Below, in pieces: positions 62,975 to 64,000 of a stretch of DNA of 64,000 bases; the stretch's first letter is position 1, and each line of letters starts with the position of its first letter. The notes under the pieces were generated by a model that saw nothing but the letters and a program-made list of their open reading frames with translations, was not told where the DNA came from and did no database searches. The translations under genes were made by a program, and so were the position numbers. The DNA is taken from contig NZ_FXZK01000004.1 of the NCBI RefSeq assembly GCF_900184895.1, positions 1 through 64,000 of the forward strand, read 5' to 3'. This stretch comes from Flavimaricola marinus. Its GTDB lineage: Bacteria > Pseudomonadota > Alphaproteobacteria > Rhodobacterales > Rhodobacteraceae.

Positions 62975-63721
62975 ATGCCAACGCTTTCCTACCAGCTCTA
63001 CTGCTCGCGCAACTTCCCCGAGATCGAAGACACCCTCGCGATGCTGGCGCAAACCGGCTTCACCGAATGTGAAGGCTACGGCGGGCTCTATGGCGATCTG
63101 GCGCGGCTCAAGAACGCTCTGGACGGAACCAGCATGAAAATGACCTCCGGGCATTTCGGGCTCGACATGGTCGAAAACGACACCGCCAAGGCGCTCGAAG
63201 TGGTCAAGACACTTGGGGTCAGCCGGGTCTACGTGCCGCACCTGATGCCGGCCGATCGGCCAACGGACGCCGCAGGCTGGGCGGCATTCGGCAAGCGGCT
63301 CGCCGAGGCGGGCAAGCCGTTCAACGACGCCGGCGTGATCTTTGGCTGGCACAACCACGATTTCGAACTGGCCGATCTCGGCGGCGCAGACCGTCCGCTC
63401 GACCTGATCGCCCAGGGCGGTGACGACGTGATGCTGGAGCTCGATCTGGCATGGGTCGAAAAGGGCGGCCAAAGCGCGGTCGACTGGATCAAGAAATACG
63501 CGGGCAAGATCACCTCGGTGCACGTCAAGGACATCGCGCCCGCAGGCGAATGCACCGACGAAGACGGCTGGGCCGATGTCGGACACGGAACGCTGGATTG
63601 GACGGCGATCAACAAGGCGCTCAAGGCCGCGAACGTCACGCACTACGTGGCCGAACACGACAATCCCAGCGATCACGCCCGCTTTGCCGCGCGGTCGCTG
63701 GCAACGATGAAAACTTTCTAA
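62975..63721 (+). CDS. Sugar phosphate isomerase/epimerase-like (short TIM barrel)
   Basis: AP-endonuclease-2 family protein of 248 residues, unlike the 351-residue one encoded by the minus-strand unit. Metal-site segments: FGWHNHDFELAD, MLELDLAWVEKGG, ITSVHVKDIAPAG and VAEHDNPSD. The WHNHDFE motif is typical of the group acting on keto-sugars and inosose-like compounds. It has AAAGGACAG before the ATG and lies 19 bases after beta-mannosidase. Confidence 0.9.
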   Translation: MPTLSYQLYCSRNFPEIEDTLAMLAQTGFTECEGYGGLYGDLARLKNALDGTSMKMTSGHFGLDMVENDTAKALEVVKTLGVSRVYVPHLMPADRPTDAAGWAAFGKRLAEAGKPFNDAGVIFGWHNHDFELADLGGADRPLDLIAQGGDDVMLELDLAWVEKGGQSAVDWIKKYAGKITSVHVKDIAPAGECTDEDGWADVGHGTLDWTAINKALKAANVTHYVAEHDNPSDHARFAARSLATMKTF

Positions 63722-63735
63722 GGGGGGCTTCAACA

Positions 63736-64000
63736 ATGGCACAACTCGGCGTCGGCATCATCGGGTGCGGCAATATCTCAACGGCCTATCTGCAACTGGC
63801 CCCGATGTTCAAATCGCTGCGGCTGGTCGCAGTGGCCGATATCAACATGGCCACTGCAAATGCACAGGCGGAAAAGTTCGGCGTGCGGGCCGATACGGTG
63901 GACGATCTGCTCAAGGCGGGGGATGTGGACGTGATCGTCAACCTGACGATCCCCGCCGTGCACTACGAAGTCACGCGGAAGATCCTCGAGGCCGGCAAAC
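63736..64000 (+). CDS. Gfo/Idh/MocA-family oxidoreductase, 5' part only
   Basis: The first 88 codons of a dehydrogenase that continues past the window edge. The Rossmann start LGVGIIGCGNISTAYLQLAP (GxGxxx) and DINMATANAQAEKFGV and DVDVIVNLTIPAVHYEV are clear. A GGGGGGCTT site precedes the ATG, 14 bases after the isomerase gene. It is the second such enzyme in the locus, mirroring the one at 52715-53848. Confidence 0.88.
   Translation, partial: MAQLGVGIIGCGNISTAYLQLAPMFKSLRLVAVADINMATANAQAEKFGVRADTVDDLLKAGDVDVIVNLTIPAVHYEVTRKILEAGK

Overview
The window is a chromosomal segment of a high-GC alphaproteobacterium, most likely a Rhodobacteraceae / Roseobacter-group organism. The evidence is compact operons with many ATGA/TGATG stop-start overlaps, the gene order rsfS-rlmH-gpmI-envC-ctpA-rppH, the leuC/leuD/leuB cluster, CIA30 and ABC1-kinase genes, Hint-domain genes, and the family resemblance of most products. 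No phage, insertion sequence, CRISPR array or rRNA was seen. There is one tRNA, tRNA-Pro(CGG).

Layout. 1-272: decayed remnant that looks like the C-terminus of a lasso-peptide B2 (transglutaminase-like) protein. 296-8351: a RidA gene divergent from an eight-gene operon with a NitT/TauT-type ABC importer, a cytosine-deaminase-like amidohydrolase, an FAD oxidoreductase, two flavodoxin-fold quinone reductases and a creatininase-family hydrolase. This is probably an uptake and degradation unit for a small nitrogen heterocycle. 8487-14767: acetyltransferase, molybdopterin oxidoreductase, ABC1 kinase, CIA30 protein, tRNA-Pro and a DMT transporter. 15003-22563: leuB, leuD and leuC (minus strand), interleaved with a LysR/NAD(P)-binding protein pair and a membrane protein/endonuclease-phosphatase pair. 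22639-28398: secreted proteins, a GNAT, an MscS channel and an ABC-F protein that carries a well-formed leader peptide and alternative RNA hairpins. 28714-34818: rsfS, rlmH, gpmI, envC-like, ctpA, rppH and a small secreted protein. 34932-40558: an HtrA protease, a two-component system and two tandem MltB-type lytic transglycosylases, i.e. a cell-envelope block. 40669-44208: rnr and dapE. 44494-47226: a choice-of-anchor-L/Hint protein and a companion whose Hint domain has lost its catalytic residues. 47290-52594: two small proteins, dapD, a threonine-dehydratase-like enzyme, a GT25 glycosyltransferase, a LOG-family protein and an ArsR/SRPBCC pair. 52715-64000: a glycoside-utilisation locus under a LacI regulator, with a CUT1 ABC importer, a GH2 beta-mannosidase, two TIM-barrel isomerases and two Gfo/Idh/MocA dehydrogenases (the last runs off the window).

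How it works together. Two nutrient systems, a putative N-heterocycle and a putative mannoside, flank a core of housekeeping genes (leucine and lysine/diaminopimelate biosynthesis, ribosome maturation, glycolysis, RNA turnover, peptidoglycan remodelling). The regulatory signals best supported by the bases are the ABC-F leader/attenuator (28402-28563), the leaderless ArsR promoter with two TTAGG-type dyads (51696-51746), and the paired LacI-type operators over the mannoside promoter (56247-56293). All functional calls come from reading motifs. No database search was run.
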